Below, piece after piece: positions 63,631 through 64,000 of a DNA stretch of 64,000 nt. The first letter of the stretch is position 1. Each line of letters begins with the position of its first letter. The notes beneath the pieces are model-generated. The model did not search any database. It was not told the origin of the DNA and saw only the letters and a list, made by a program, of their open reading frames with translations. The DNA is from Taklimakanibacter sp049323275 (lineage in GTDB: Bacteria > Pseudomonadota > Alphaproteobacteria > Rhizobiales > Aestuariivirgaceae): assembly GCA_049323275.1 (NCBI GenBank), contig JBMOOM010000061.1, forward strand, positions 13,161-77,160, given 5' to 3'. The position numbers and the translations under genes were made by a program.

Positions 63631-64000
63631 ATGACTCGATCCCACGATAAAGGACTGGGCTCGGTCCTGATCCTGGCGCTCGGCACTTTCGCCGTCGGCA
63701 CCGATGCCTTCATCGTCGCGGCCTTCCTGCCCTCGATGGCGGCGGGCCTCGGCGTGACGACCGCCATGGCCGGCCAGTCGATGACGGTCTTCGCGGTCGC
63801 TTATGCGCTGCTGGCGCCGGTCATCGCCACCTTCACCGCGACGGCCCCGCGCCGCCGGCTGCTCATCGCAGCACTTCTCCTCCTCGGCCTCGCCAATATC
63901 GGCTCGGCCCTGGCGCCGAGCTTCGCCATCCTGATCGTGACGCGCATCGTCGCGGCGGCGGCCGCCGCCGCCTATACGCCCAATGCCGGCGCCGCCGCCG
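63631..64000 (+). CDS. MFS transporter, N-terminal fragment
   Basis: The gene starts at the ATG at 63631, 3 bp after the Rrf2 stop, and runs off the window end. The visible 123 residues contain three to four membrane helices (LGSVLILALGTFAVGTDAFIVAAFLPSM, described by ends; then SMTVFAVAYALLAP and RRRLLIAALLLLGLANIG). FAVGTDAFIVAAFLP resembles DHA1-type drug exporters (AraJ/YdhP group). The Rrf2 regulator probably controls this exporter. Confidence 0.8.
   Translation, partial: MTRSHDKGLGSVLILALGTFAVGTDAFIVAAFLPSMAAGLGVTTAMAGQSMTVFAVAYALLAPVIATFTATAPRRRLLIAALLLLGLANIGSALAPSFAILIVTRIVAAAAAAAYTPNAGAAA

Overview
The window is GC-rich, tightly packed chromosomal DNA. It looks like an alphaproteobacterium, most likely Hyphomicrobiales (rhizobia-like). 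The reasons are GC-rich codon use, many high-affinity ABC importers each with its own catabolic enzymes and regulator, an Agrobacterium-type uronate dehydrogenase, and short palindromic intergenic repeats of the CCGAAAA...TTTTCGG and CCCCGGC-gaaa-GCCGGGG types that I associate with this order. I see no tRNA, rRNA, insertion sequence, phage gene or CRISPR array. No gap without a gene exceeds about 270 bp. Both ends cut a gene: livM at the left and an MFS transporter at the right.

Layout. (1) 1-5131, minus strand: an amide-responsive operon in the order amiC sensor, amiR antiterminator, leader RNA with two small hairpins and a terminator, nitrilase-fold amidase, Liv-type binding protein, livH, livM. 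(2) 5217-12216: a ROK repressor divergent from a ribose/fructose-type sugar ABC importer, then an unknown barrel-like protein and a DUF4239 membrane protein. (3) 12225-27846: a catabolic block around a TTG-started GntR/FadR-family regulator. It holds uronate dehydrogenase, an amidohydrolase, a DapA-family lyase, RidA, a trimethylamine-dehydrogenase-like flavoprotein, an RraA-like aldolase, a D-serine-dehydratase-like PLP enzyme, a Dpp-type importer and an SMP-30 lactonase. A sequence with core GAYAAGTT recurs in each regulatory gap of this block, so I propose one regulon.

(4) 27995-37874: DoxX, LysR, then a GAF/PucR-regulated oxidative cluster: DUF1185 protein, flavin reductase with a degenerate NUDIX-like tail, aldehyde dehydrogenase, luciferase-like monooxygenase, alpha/beta hydrolase, carboxymuconolactone-decarboxylase-like protein, NIPSNAP protein and isochorismatase-like amidohydrolase. 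This set suggests oxygenolytic degradation of an N-containing ring or ketone. (5) 38080-41302: a ProVWX-type quaternary-ammonium importer. (6) 41364-47151: a polar amino-acid ABC importer, a divergent LysR, a ureohydrolase and a DUF1989 protein, suggesting guanidino-compound use. (7) 47201-53616, minus strand: LysR, glutathione transferase, YdcZ-type DMT exporter, Gdx-type guanidinium exporter, a B12-dependent diol-dehydratase with fused large and medium subunits, its small subunit and an SDR. (8) 53706-63042: LysR, a complete oligopeptide-type importer, an M19 dipeptidase homologue lacking the first metal ligands, and a CocE/NonD hydrolase. (9) 63111-64000: an Rrf2 regulator with a near-perfect dyad operator, and an MFS transporter.

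Overall this is a nutrient-scavenging region: six ABC import systems (one cut by the edge) feed enzyme sets for amides, sugars and uronates, amines, guanidino compounds, diols and peptides. The best candidates for undescribed biology are the AmiC/AmiR-controlled amidase-Liv operon with its leader RNA (3226-3315), the GntR regulon built on an altered trimethylamine-dehydrogenase-like enzyme, and the luciferase-like oxygenase cluster.
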